A stretch of 64,000 bases of DNA from NCBI GenBank assembly GCA_030280995.1, contig JASXTE010000008.1, forward strand, positions 26,504,693-26,568,692, given 5' to 3'. Position 1 is the stretch's first letter; each line of letters starts with the position of its first letter. Of this stretch, positions 10,707-22,867 are shown one piece after another. The notes under the pieces are model-generated. The model searched no databases. It was not told the DNA's origin and saw only the letters and a program-made list of their open reading frames with translations. This DNA is from Hemileia vastatrix. Lineage: Eukaryota; Basidiomycota; Pucciniomycetes; Pucciniales; Zaghouaniaceae. The position numbers were made by a program, and so were the translations under genes.

Positions 10707-12324
10707 ATGCTTTGTAAATTCAGCATCCTCCATTTAACTGCTACTCTCTTTAGTCTCTCGTTTACCACCGGCGCCCGGATTTCAAAGCGCCAAGATTTAG
10801 GGTCATTGCTTACCTTACCGCCCTGCACTCAACGCTGTTTCATTATCTCACTGTCCACTGAGAAATCATGTTCGATGGTAAGGATTTGATTCTCTGAAAA
10901 GTTAAAATATGTTTGCTACCCAAATCTAATTTTTCTTGTTTTTAACTAATTTTAATTTGAATTTTGGTCATTAATAAAATAAAATAATAATAATAATAAT
11001 AAACAGACGAATTTTGCTTGCTTTTGTAAAAGCCAAAAATTCATTTATGCTGCGCGTGACTGCATGCTCAAGTGCTCCATTGAAGAACAAGAAGAAGGAT
11101 TAAAGATTGCTCAAAGTGTTTGTTGATGCTTTATATGTAGTCTGTAACAAAAGGAGACCTTATTGAGTTTGCTATTTTTTACAACAGACTTGTTTATCAG
11201 TAGGAGTTACCTTACCAAATTTGGCCGTAGGAAATTCACATGAGCCACCACCCAAGAGCTTACCCTCATCAAGCTACACCACTTCTATTAAGCCCATGCC
11301 TACCATCTCAGTCAAGCCAGTATTTACCACTTCGGTTCAGCGTCCACCGCAATATATCACTACTATCAAGTCAATACCCACCACTACAGTCAAGCCCATA
11401 CCTGTTACGACTGTCAAGCCAATATTTACCACAACTTTCAAACCCATACCTGCCACTACAGTCAAGCCCATACCTTACACTACAGTCAAGCCCATACCTT
11501 ACACTACAGTCAAGCCCATGCCTACCACTACAGTCAAGCCCATACCTTACACCACAGTTAAGCCCATACCTTACACTACAGTCAAGCCCATGCCTACCAC
11601 TACAGTCAAGCCCAGACCTTACACTACAGTCAAGCCCATGCCTACCACTACAGTCAAGCCCATGCCTACCACTACAGTCAAGCCTAGACCTTACACTACA
11701 GTCAAGTCCATACTTACCACTACAGTCAAGCCCATACCTACCAATACAGTCAAGCCAGTCCCTGAAACAACTGTGAAACCTATATTCTCCACCACAGCTA
11801 ACCCAAAATCAACCTATGTCACTTCCATTAAACCTGTATCTACCGCTAGTGTTAAACCAGTATTTAGTACTACTATCAAGTCATTCTCTGCTACTACCGC
11901 CACGTCTAAAATTTCCACGACAGTCAAGCCGGTACCAACCACTACAGTCAAGCCACAATTTACAACTACCACTAAGACTATGGCTACTACTACTGTTATT
12001 GTTCCAACAATTACACCTAGTGCGACTCCCAAGATAACTACTACGTCCCCTGTACCCACAATCACTAGTGCTCCAGTCGCCAATTCCCCAAATGCTTCCC
12101 CAGAGTCAGATGAATGTGTGTCAGCGTCAAATTATCCCCAACCTCAACCTCAACCTCAACCTCAGCCTCAGCCTCAGCCCCAGCCTCAGCCTTACCAAGG
12201 TGCGCTTCCAAACTCTGGTGAATTTATAACTTATGAGTTTGGCGCTGAACAATATGGCCCACAATATATTCCTTATGGTCCCTATTACAATTACGCAAAT
12301 ACTCTTTACTATACTAATTGGTAG
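10707..12324 (+). CDS. Secreted CFEM-domain protein with Thr/Pro-rich tandem repeats
   Basis: I predict three exons, 10707-10877, 11007-11117 and 11188-12324, with GT-AG introns of 129 and 70 bp, giving 472 aa. Residues 1-23 form a signal peptide, and ISKR at 25-28 is a Kex2-like site. The CFEM domain (about 37-97) has all eight cysteines: C40, C44, C55, C62, C64, C76, C80, C96. The last depends on the second splice. The Asp that usually sits three residues before the CxC and binds haem iron is Asn59 here. Residues from about 100 to 320 are tandem TTVKPIPY/TTVKPMPT units (mucin-like, probably O-glycosylated), followed by a QP repeat and a Tyr-rich C-terminus. No GPI-anchor tail is visible, so it is probably secreted or cell-wall associated. 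CFEM proteins act in haem uptake, adhesion or virulence; which applies here is unknown. It is the only likely host gene in the window. Confidence 0.85.
11383..11760 (+). repeat. In-frame 24-bp minisatellite in the CFEM gene
   Basis: Units such as CCCATACCTTACACTACAGT followed by CAAG recur about 15 times with two main variants (IPY and MPT). Each is eight codons, so unit gain or loss keeps the frame. Adjacent units are identical in places, suggesting recent slippage or unequal exchange. Confidence 0.85.
12138..12192 (+). repeat. CCTCAA/CCTCAG hexamer tract encoding Pro-Gln repeats
   Basis: About nine CCTCAR hexamers give a (PQ)n tract near the C-terminus of the CFEM protein. Confidence 0.85.
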
Positions 12325-13488
12325 CCAATTTGAATTTTTGATCCTCTTTGATATACCTTCTGGACATTTTTCAATCTTTTTAGATGTACCTTCTTTTATA
12401 AATCAATTGTTTGTATTTGAGGCAATACCACCTGAGTAAATATAAATTTATACCTTTATCAACTTAAGAGATGTGTGTGTATTTGAATACTTATCTTATA
12501 TCCTGTGTATGTGGGTGTTCATGTATCAAGAATTTTGTATGATAGTTTACCTTTTTCAATGTGACCACGAGGACATTTTATGATTTCGTTGAAATAAAAA
12601 AGCATTGAGCTACCTCATTTCCTTCCTATAATATTTTTATCACTCATTTTCATATCTCGTGCCTACAGTCTTCCTTTCGCACCTTTAGCTGAGTTGATAC
12701 TGTAAAAAGTTTACAATAATACTTATAGTAACTACACGTTTCACACATAGAAAAATATATCTAAAGAGTACATTCAAAGAAATATAAAGTAATCTTTAAA
12801 TATTTTTCTCTTTCAGCTTACTCAATATCCAATTTATTTATCTTATTTAAAAACCTTCCCATTCATTTTACCCTTCTCATATTTATTTCTCCTTTTCATG
12901 TAACTTATTCTTCCATAATTTATTGAAACCAACATTTAGGGGATATATTTTAGATATTAAATAAACATGAGTTTTTGACTTTAAGGATGTGAAAAATAAA
13001 CAAGAGTTAGTAATAATTTTTAAATATTTTCAGAATTTTAGTCTCGCCATTAGTTGCCTCTTTAGATCACTTGCCTAGCTTTTACTACTAGACCTTATAG
13101 GTAAACATTTTTATATAAATATCATAATCATGAACATGTCTATTCTTAGACATTTACTTATTTTTACTCTACTTTGCCAAAAATTTTCCTTGTGATGATT
13201 ATTGAGTATATAAGGATAGTGATACTAGCCTCTTTTCAATATCTTTTTTTTGCTCCATTATCAGTTAATATCGATTTCTCACTATTTACTTATATTATTA
13301 TAACCGCACTGCACTCTTTACATCTATATTGGTAATAAGTTAAGACAATCTTTGTTGGATCCATTATCAGAGCCTGAGATTTTTTTTTCCACCTGGTACT
13401 GTAGTTTTAAGTTGAGTAGAAATTTATCCTTGCATCATTGGCCAGGTAAACTGTGTGTCCTGTGCCCCATTAAGACAAGTAGACAATG
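12325..13488. other. AT-rich intergenic region 3' of the CFEM gene
   Basis: No gene is visible. AATAAA near 12592 could serve CFEM polyadenylation. The final bases CAATG (13484-13488) look like one half of the gypsy element 1 target duplication. Confidence 0.5.
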
Positions 13489-14665
13489 TGTCAGTGTATC
13501 TAGTATATAAGTATGATTTAATAGTATTTATTAATGGTCCTACTACTTATTTATAAATTATTTAGTTATTAAACCTCAGGGGAAGACTAATAAAATAGTT
13601 ATACTCAAATAAGACTCACCATGCTTGGATTTAAATGTGTGCTAGTGGTGGAAAATAGATAAATAGAATATATTTATAGCTTATAAAATGATAATATCAA
13701 TTTATAAAGTCTTTATAATATTATTCTAAATGATATTAATTGTGTTTAAATTTTTATTTGAATTGTAGTAAGTAATTAATGTCTAATAACCGTCAAAATC
13801 ATCCCTTACTTATACCAAAATCCACTGGAGTGCACAAACCTTCAATCCAGATGATGTCACTGCTATCCCTGGAAATTACAGCACTGTGAGGGCCCATCAC
13901 CTCCCCATGGCGTCCAATTCAAGCAGATTCAACACCCAGACCTCCAGTAAGGACCATTCATCACAATTAATGATAACACAGACCCATACCATAAATAGAA
14001 AATCCAGATAAAAGCAGATACCATAAAGAAACAGGTAAAATAACTAATCCAAAAGGAATAAAATGAAACCCAAAGCATATAAAGGAAACAAATTAAATGT
14101 CCAAGCCCCCAATAACATCCCCAAGCATCCATATTAACCCAGAAATGACCTCCCAACCCATAAATCCGTGAATACCCAAAAAGGAAACAGATTAAGTTGT
14201 CCAAACTGAGTGTATGCGCCTGAAATAGATGTATATGCTTCTGCAGGCATTTTGAATCCACTGAATACATCCATATGACCTAAAATAAGCAGAAAAACAA
14301 AGTGTATATGCTATTAAGAGGCTAAAACCTACTTATAGACCTAAAGATACATAATATACTGCATATTTCACTGAATATGAGATTTATATATACATATAAA
14401 CTTATGTATGTCAATAATTACTTAAAATCACCTAAGATAAATATATTATGAATCCATTAACATCTTAATAAGTATTATTAGGCTATGGATAAGCTATTTA
14501 AACTACTTTAAGTTATATGATAGTGTAATAATTATATATATATATGTATTATAAACATATATATAAGTGTTTTAACCTTATTTTTAAGATATAAGCTTAA
14601 TGTATTTAAGGTGATATTATTTTAAACATAAGAATTACTCAGTCCTGAGGATACCTAGGCTGACA
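13489..14665 (-). repeat. Gypsy element 1, 3' LTR (1,177 bp)
   Basis: The LTR begins TGTCAG and ends CTGACA. Closely related LTRs lie at 47,912-54,321 (interrupted), 61,081-62,258 and 62,464-63,639. Open frames inside it recur in all four LTRs but overlap no known protein and are treated as noise. Confidence 0.9.
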
Positions 14666-14776
14666 CTCCCTTACCCAAAAAAAATATAAAAAAATGTTAA
14701 GACATTTTAATTAAAAGTAAGGAGTGAATAGAAAAGATTTTAAATTTTCTATAATACATATACTGAATAAACAGTA

Positions 14777-17700
14777 TTATTTTGATTTAAATTTTTTCAA
14801 GAGGTTTTTAAGATGAGAGATTTCATTTTCTGGAATCCACTGGTCATATTCACGTGATATATTTTTAAATCTTAATAGATACTCAACTCCCTTTTCTTTA
14901 GTAAGGTGTCTCTTTTTAAGTATCTTTTCAATTTCTGCCTTTTCAACTATTTCTTCAGGTTGCTGTTTATGCCTTCCTGATCTTCTTTGAAATAGAGCAA
15001 TATCATTAGAATGGTATGTTTTTATAAGAGAAATAGGAAATACTGGATGTTTTCTATCATATGGTGCATATAGAATAACCTCAAGAGCATTATTACCAAC
15101 CATCTTTTTAACTACAAATGGTCCAATGAATGGTTCCTTCAATTTAAAATTACCATTTAAATTGAAATTAAGTGTAGAAATAAGGACTTCATCACCCTCT
15201 TTGAACATTTGCTCTTTATGGGCTTTATCCCATCTTTTCTTCTCATACTCAAAAACCTTATTTATACATTCTTGAGCATGTTTTCTGCATAATTCTTGCA
15301 TCTGAAGAAAAGACTTAGTACCTGGATGGATATCAAATCTAGGTAGTTTATTAAGAGTTTTAGCAGGGTTATTAGGTACATAACCCAACCATAACTCAAA
15401 TGGCTTTTTGCCAGTGACAGAATGTACTGTACTATTTTATGCAAATTCTAAACCTGGGATAAGGGTTACCCAATCATGCGTGAATTTATCATTGTCTTTA
15501 AAGTTATGACCAAAAGCACAATATCTTCTTATCATATCTTCTAAAGTTTGTATCATTCTTTCTGCTAGCCCATCAGTTTGTAGATGGTGTAATGTAGAAA
15601 GTTTTAATTGACACCCTGAAACATCCATAAGTGATGTCCAGAACTCAGAGGTAAGTTTAGGATATCTGTATGAGACTATTGCCTTGGGAAAACCTGCTAT
15701 GTTTAACATTTGTGTCCACCATAAAAAAGCCAAGTTCTTTGCAGAAACCTCTTTTTGGGTAGGAATAAATTTACACATTTTTGTAAATCTATCTACAATT
15801 ACCCAGCAGGAGTTATAACTCTTATTCCCTGCTGTTGGAAAACCTGTTACAAAGTCCATGTTAATTATTTCCCATGGAGCTTTTGGTTTCTCAATTTGTT
15901 GTAATAAACCAGTGCTTTTGCCTTTTAATCTTTTAGATTTTTGACAAGAATCACATGTCTCAACATATTTTTGAACATCCTCAAACATGTCAATCCACCA
16001 AGCTGTGTTTTTTACTCTGGTTAATGTTTTATGGTAGTCAAAATGACCTGCTAAGATATCATCATGACATATACTTAACATTAACTCCTACATTGAAGGG
16101 GGAATTACAATTACATTACTTAACTTTTTCCTGTAATATATAAAACCATCTTCAATAGAAAAATTTCCTTTTTCTAATGCCTCTTTATACCTATTTGGTA
16201 ATGTTTTTATTAAAACATTCATTGAAGCATTAGACGAATCATTTAATATTGTAGTGAGTTTACTCAAGATAGGATATGAAGCATACATGTCAAGAATCGA
16301 TTTCATATATTCATCCTCAAGATCTACAATATAAATGCCATAAATGGTAATAATCTCTGTTTCAGGAAAATAAGCAGGATTATCATCATTATTAGGCAGA
16401 GGTACTCTGGATAACAAATCTACATTAGAGTGTAAGGTTCCTGCTCTATGTGTAATAGTCATCTGTCCTCTGTATTCTTGTACAGCAAATTGCCATCTAA
16501 ACATGTGTCTATTAGGAGTTTTCATGTTTAAGAGTGACTTAACTGCACTACAGTCAGTTATTAACTCAAATTTTTGGTGTTCAAGGTAATAATGTAGCTT
16601 CTCAAGAGCCCATACCACTGACAAACATTCAAGTTGAGTAGCACCATGTTTCAATTCACTACTTCTTAGAGTACGTGAAGTATAGCAAATTACTACTTCT
16701 GACATTTTTCCTTCAATAAGTTGTTTTTGATGCAAAGCAGCACCCAGACCAATAAAACTTGCATATGTATATAATACAAAAGGCAATTGAAAATCTGGTA
16801 ATCCCAAGATAGGAGCTTTCATCAGACATTCTTTCAACTTATCAAAAGCCTGTTGTCTCTCATTATTCCAAATGAAAGCTTCTGATTTCTTTATCAGTGT
16901 GGTCAAAGGTGCAGCAATTAATTGGTAGTTTTTATATATTGTCTATAATAACCACACATACCAAGAAAAGATTTTAAATCCTTTACATTTTGAGGAATGC
17001 AAATATTCTTGATTGCAGCCACCTTATTTTGGTCTACACATATTTGTAAGCCAGATACAATATGACCAAGCACTTTTAAAGACTCAAACCTAAATTTACA
17101 TTTTTTCAATGAAAGGGTCATTTTTATTTCATCCATTTTCTGAAATACTTTCTTTAAATGGATTAAGTGTTCATCATATGTCTTAGAGAACACTATGATG
17201 TCATCAATGTATACCATTAACCATCCCTCAATCATTTTATTATGGAATGTTATATCCATTAACTTCTGAAATACTGATGGAGCATTTTTTGGTACAAATG
17301 GCATCCTGACATATTTATAAATTCCCATGTGTGTTGTTATCAACAAAAATTTCTGTGAATATTTATCAACAGGAATTTGACGGTACCCTTTATTTCCATC
17401 CAAGCAACTTATATACTTAGCCCCTTTAATGGTAGCATGATTAGAGGCAATCCTTGGCAAGGGATAAATATCATCTACTGTAAATGTATTTAATGCTCTA
17501 TAATCATCGCACAGTCTTGCTTTATCTTGTTCATAAGAAATTAGCACTGGTGACATTACACAATATTTTGGTGTAGTTTCAACCTTCTCAAGAATGTTTA
17601 TTTTTAATAACATCTTAATATTATCCTACATATCTTTCCTCTTCATTGGTGAAGCAGGGTATGGTTTCTTTTTAAGACTAGCAGGAATATTATCCATATC

Positions 17701-20640
17701 ACAGGTTAAACTAATTTTGATCTCATGATCTTTTACAAGGCCAAGTTCATTTGTATTATGTTCAAAAGCCATTGGAAATGCTTTAATTAAGTCCAAAAAA
17801 TTATTTTTATCAGCTTCACTTATCTGAGTGCCAAATGATGCTTTAGAAATTTCTGTTTCCAGAACTTCCATCTCATTGGATTCTCTTCCTTTGCACAGAA
17901 TATTTGTTACTGACTCAATGTGTAAGATTGTGTTAAAAGAACTTATTTTAAATTTCCTTTTACCATTCATGCCAATTGTAAAATTGTTATCAGCAAGGTC
18001 TAATTTCACACCAAACTTAGTCAGAATATCATTTCCAATGATAAAACAGTTACTACAGTTAGTATTATCCATTACTACAAAGTCACAAGTTACTCTTACA
18101 TAACCATGTTGATGTTTAAAGAAAACAGCAGCTTTGTATCTACCAATGGGGTGTAGTACTGATCCAAAACCTCTCCAATTTTTACTTTGAAGGGGTTCAA
18201 GCTTAGACTTATATTCACTATCAATTTTTTTTAATGTATTAGTAGAAACAACAGAACCAGCAGCTCCTGTGTCCAATACTATATTAACATTTTCACCAGA
18301 AATGATAGCTGGATCCGTGATAGGTGTCATTCTTAAGTTATCAGCTTGTATATCTTTAATGATTTCAGCATCCTCAAAATTAATTAAAGATTCATTTGTG
18401 TCCATATTTAATATTGGATTGTCAAAGATGGACAAATTATCTTCCAACATACAGACTTCATTTTCATCACTATATGAAATATTACTGTCATAATCACTTG
18501 AATCTTTACTATTCTCTGTTTCAATTTCAGTGTCATGTTGATTTTCAACAATATTTATATTCTTCTCACATTTGTGACCTTTCACCCAAGGTTTGTTACA
18601 CTTATAACAAGTATTAGTTTCATTATTTTTAGGTACTACAGGTGCAGTAGGTTTTTTCTGCTTCTCCTGAAGTGTTTTTGAATTCTGATTTTTAACAGGT
18701 TCAATATTTTGTTTATAAGTGGAATACCTTGCTTCATACTTATGGTTTAAAAATATTTCATTACAAATATTAATAAAGTCAGAATATTCAGTAACATTAA
18801 TTGTTCTAGCTACAACAATGTCTCTGACAGATATAGGTAATTTATATATTATCTTATCTTTCCATAAGTGAAAATCCATGCTAGGCTCAATGGCTTTTAA
18901 TATTTAATTTAAATTCATTAAAAATACCATAGCTTTGTCACCATTCATCAGATTATACCTAGTTTTCTCATATAATCTTTGCTGAGTGAGTCTGAATTTA
19001 GAACCTCCAAATGGTTTTTCAATTATTTGTTTCCATTCATCCCAAGAGTACTATTTACCCTCATTCAAAACAGCTTCAAACCATAATAAAGCAAAATCCT
19101 TAAATAAAGAAATTAATTTTGATGTTATTTCTTCATCTGGTAACTTATATGAGAATTTCAAGTTGTCAATTCTTTGAATAAAATGTTGCCAATCAGAGCT
19201 GGCTTCCCCATCATAAGTTGGGTACTGATCTATCTTAGGCCAGTTCTTCTGATTGGATTTTATTTCACTAATCTTAGGTAAATTCAATAACTCATTTACT
19301 CTTGATAAATGGTCTTGTATTTCCTCCTGTATGGATTTGTGACTTACATTTTCAGATTTGACACTACCACCAGATGGTTTTAGTTGTGGTGGTATAGGGA
19401 AGGAATGAGATTCACTTTTGCCAATGAAAGGATTATTATTATACTGAGTATACTTATGATTATCCTGGTTCATTAGTAGATTGGCAGTTTCAATCTCAAC
19501 TTTAGTCAATCTTTGTAGCAGCTCAGAGACACTTTGATTTGTCTGGGAAAAAGATAACTTAGTTCTTGATTCACTTTTCAATAAATGTGCTTCATACAGC
19601 TTTTCTAACTCACAGAATTGGTTTGAAAGTTCACTATATTTATTACTTAATGAATAATATTTAAGATTTAGAGACAGATTTTCATTCTCTAATTCTTTAT
19701 TTCATGTTGCCAGTTGAGAAATGTTCAATGTTACGGATGAAATTGTATCACTTGTGAGCTTAACTGTCTGTTCCTCACAATCAGTCATTCTATTCCACAA
19801 TGCTGAAACAATTCTATGGAAAGCTGGATTATCGTTAAAATACTCCATTTCTTCCTTCTCAATTCTCTCACTATCTTGTGAACTTCTCATCTTACCAATA
19901 AGTTGTGGAAACTGAGGATTAACTGTATTATTATTATGAATAGTACTGTTGTTATTGACAAAAGAGAAGTCAGGTGTACCTACATCAAAACCTAATTTTC
20001 TTACGTCCTCCTCAATTCTCTGTACAGATTTGACATCAATAATATTACCTATATTGTAATCATCAGTATTGTGTTCAATCTGAGAGGGTAATCTACTTAC
20101 CATGGGATTTGTGTGAGCCCTGATTTTTGGTGCTTTTGTTTTCCTTTGTAGGGGTGAACTGAGAAAGTCTGATGAGGAGGAGGATCCCTGTTTCAGCTGT
20201 GACTGGACCATTGTTGATGGAACCAATCCCACTTCCATTTGTCTACCAGGATTTTCTCCTGGGAGTGATGTGACCCTCCTGGGATAGGGGGTTTCTGACT
20301 TGGCTGGCCTCCCTTTAGCACTGCCAATGATTGGTTCATCTGCTGAAATCCTACCTTGAAATTGTTCTGTAATTGCTCTACCTCCTTGAGCATGAGAGAC
20401 TTTGATTCCTCCAACTTCAGGACCTGTTTTTCAAGATGGGAAAGTTGATCCTGCAGAGGAGGAGAAGTCTTTTTTATTGTAATCTTTTTTAAGAGGGTGT
20501 CTTTTTGGTCTATACTCATTTGCTCTTGCTGGGGGTATGATTGACCCTCCATGGTTATGTCCTGGAGCAATGTTTTTATTAGCTTTAGACCTGGTATTAT
20601 AAGCAGTCTTTTCACTTACATTGTCCTGGCGAGCACTCAT
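14777..20640 (-). pseudogene. Gypsy Gag-Pol, copy 1, multiply interrupted
   Basis: Protein order on the minus strand is Gag (20640-18900), zinc knuckle CYKCNKPWVKGHKC (near 18600), aspartic protease (VLDTGAAGSVVS, near 18280), reverse transcriptase (LMVYIDDIIVFSKT, near 17200), RNase H (16,850-16,400), integrase (HHCC finger near 16,000, DFVTGF near 15,860) and a chromodomain-like tail (YLLRFKN ... DQWIPENEI, near 14,850). Compared with copy 2, stops or frame changes fall near 20,430, 19,700, 19,050, 18,900, 17,625, 16,915, 16,087 and 15,435. Codon 17,625 is TAG where copy 2 has GAG. The integrase second Asp is lost (SYRYPK against SDRDPK). The chromodomain-like tail places it among chromoviruses. 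It is non-functional. Confidence 0.9.
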
Positions 20641-20892
20641 ATTGATAAGAATAACAATATTTTACGTCTAAAAAAGAGAAAACCTATATGTTAATTAGTA
20701 GACAAGAATTATTAGCAATTCAATTACTAATAAAAGCTCTGGAGCTTACCGTGAATTTATTTCTTAATTTATTTAAATAAAATATAAGAAAAATTCAAAA
20801 AAATCTGTTAAAAATAAAATAACAATTTTGACTAGACCTTTATAAGGGTGAATATATAACTTAAAAATCTTTAACTAAATACTAACTTAATT

Positions 20893-20933
20893 CACCACAG
20901 AAAAAATGGGGGGGTATTGCTAGCAATACCCCT
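20893..20933. repeat. Giant CACTA left terminal inverted repeat
   Basis: It pairs with 47,811-47,851 over 41 bp with three mismatches at positions 12-14. It includes seven Gs followed by the palindrome TATTGCTAGCAATA. Just inside, TTGAAC/TTGATC motifs recur (20,937-21,130), like transposase-binding subterminal repeats of CACTA elements. Confidence 0.9.
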
Positions 20934-22836
20934 TGCTTGAACTCCGTTGAGCCACAAATCTATGCTTGAATTATGCACACATCATCACCATGTAGGAAAT
21001 TGTTTGGCCTTACATTTAGTCAGAGATTTTTCACAAATTGAGCTCAAGATGAACCTACATTGATCACCGTTTGATCTTGTAAAATCCTAATTTGATCATC
21101 AGTTGAACTCCCTTTGATCTCACTTTGATCTAACATAAGCTTTTGCATATCCAATATGTCAACTATTCACTTTCAAAAAGATTCGTAATGAATTTCACAT
21201 GGAATATTAGAAACGAAACCAGTAATTTTGAGTAAATGTCTCATCAAAATGATTAATCTACAACAAAATACCATCAAAATTCAATCTGATTACTGAAAAC
21301 TTTTGGTAAAATGACTAATAGATATTTAAATTGGAAAATAATATTCCATTTCTCAATTTCAAATTCAAAATATAAATCCTCGTTTGAAATGTGAATTTTG
21401 TAGATTCCTTGCCTTCCTATATTATGAGTAATATTTGAGGTATTTTACACCTTTGTAAATATGGTGTTGTGCTGCTAGAAATTATCTCTGTTTCAATTCA
21501 ACTTTATTGAAGCTTGATTCCAGAATGATACATATTTTATAACTATTTTGAGAAAAAAGTCACTAGTAATGAATTTAGCCTTTTATCTGTCCTTTATTAA
21601 ACCTCACTTAATCCTACTTAAATCCAAATTGACCCACAAAAACCTTATTTGGGATATTGTTTAGCCCAGGATGATTCAAGATTGGAGAAAAATATTATTT
21701 TAAATATCCAATATGCCTATTGATTAAATTTCTTCAAGCTTACTTTAAATTCACATTAACATTAACTTTCACAGGAAATATTAAACACAAATCTTGAAAA
21801 TATAGTATTTAAAATCATAATAAATATAATATAATATGCTTACAACAAAATTTTCTTTCTGGATTAATTGAAACAAAAAATTGTTCATTTGTGAAAATAG
21901 AAAAAATACTATCCATCCTGAATTTAGAATTCATTTTTAAAAATTTAATGCCCCCTCACTTTCAAGTTTATCATGTATTTCGAAAATTATATTTTTAATA
22001 ATTTTGTGAATAGTACACCTGAGATATAAACTTGGGGATACAAAAACTAAAACATCAGCAAATTGAAATGTTTTTTATTGTTATGAATGGAAATAATGAT
22101 TGAAAAACACCATTAGAGCAAGTTTGATTTTGAATAATAGGCATACTTTCTCATGTAAATTTCAATAAAAATAATTTTTATTCTTACATAAGTTGCGGTG
22201 GATACATTTGAGCTCAAAAAGAATTAAAATTGACAAAATAAGACTTCTATAATTCATATTCAAAAATGAAATCACCCTTCATTATCTACCTGTAAACTAT
22301 TTTAAATTGAATAATTTCAAAGTCAGTATATACTGATGTTATTTTTTCTTCTAAAAAATTTATTATATAGATTAATAGTCATAAACAGTTGACATAGATG
22401 TTAAATTTATATAAGCAATCTTTAATTCATAAAATGATAAAACTATCTTTTATGTAAAAAGTGATGAAGGAAAAAAATATTATTAAATTTTTGATGCACT
22501 ATCAATAAAATTGAAGATAGAGCATATCAAAAGTTTAAACTTAATTTCAATTTTGATATCATCATTTTATTTTATTTTACTTGAGTAGAAAACAGATTTT
22601 AAATCTCTATATAATTTTAAATCCCATTAGTTTGTAGATTTCAACATTTGAAACTATGAAATAAATATTTATGAAAGAATTTTACAATATTTGCCCTTCT
22701 AAAAACTCATAAATCCAACTTCAAATCTTCTAACCTTCACAAGTAACCACAATGCATTCTGAAAATACTCTATATTTAAATAATTAAAGGTAAATAAAAT
22801 TATGTTTTTATTCTTTATTTCAATTTTCGATAAATA

Positions 22837-22867
<31 letters not shown>

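Noticed and set aside
11240..12083. Alternative-frame Ser/Leu-rich and Val-rich open frames in the CFEM gene
   Set aside because: They are shadows of the in-frame 24-bp repeats.
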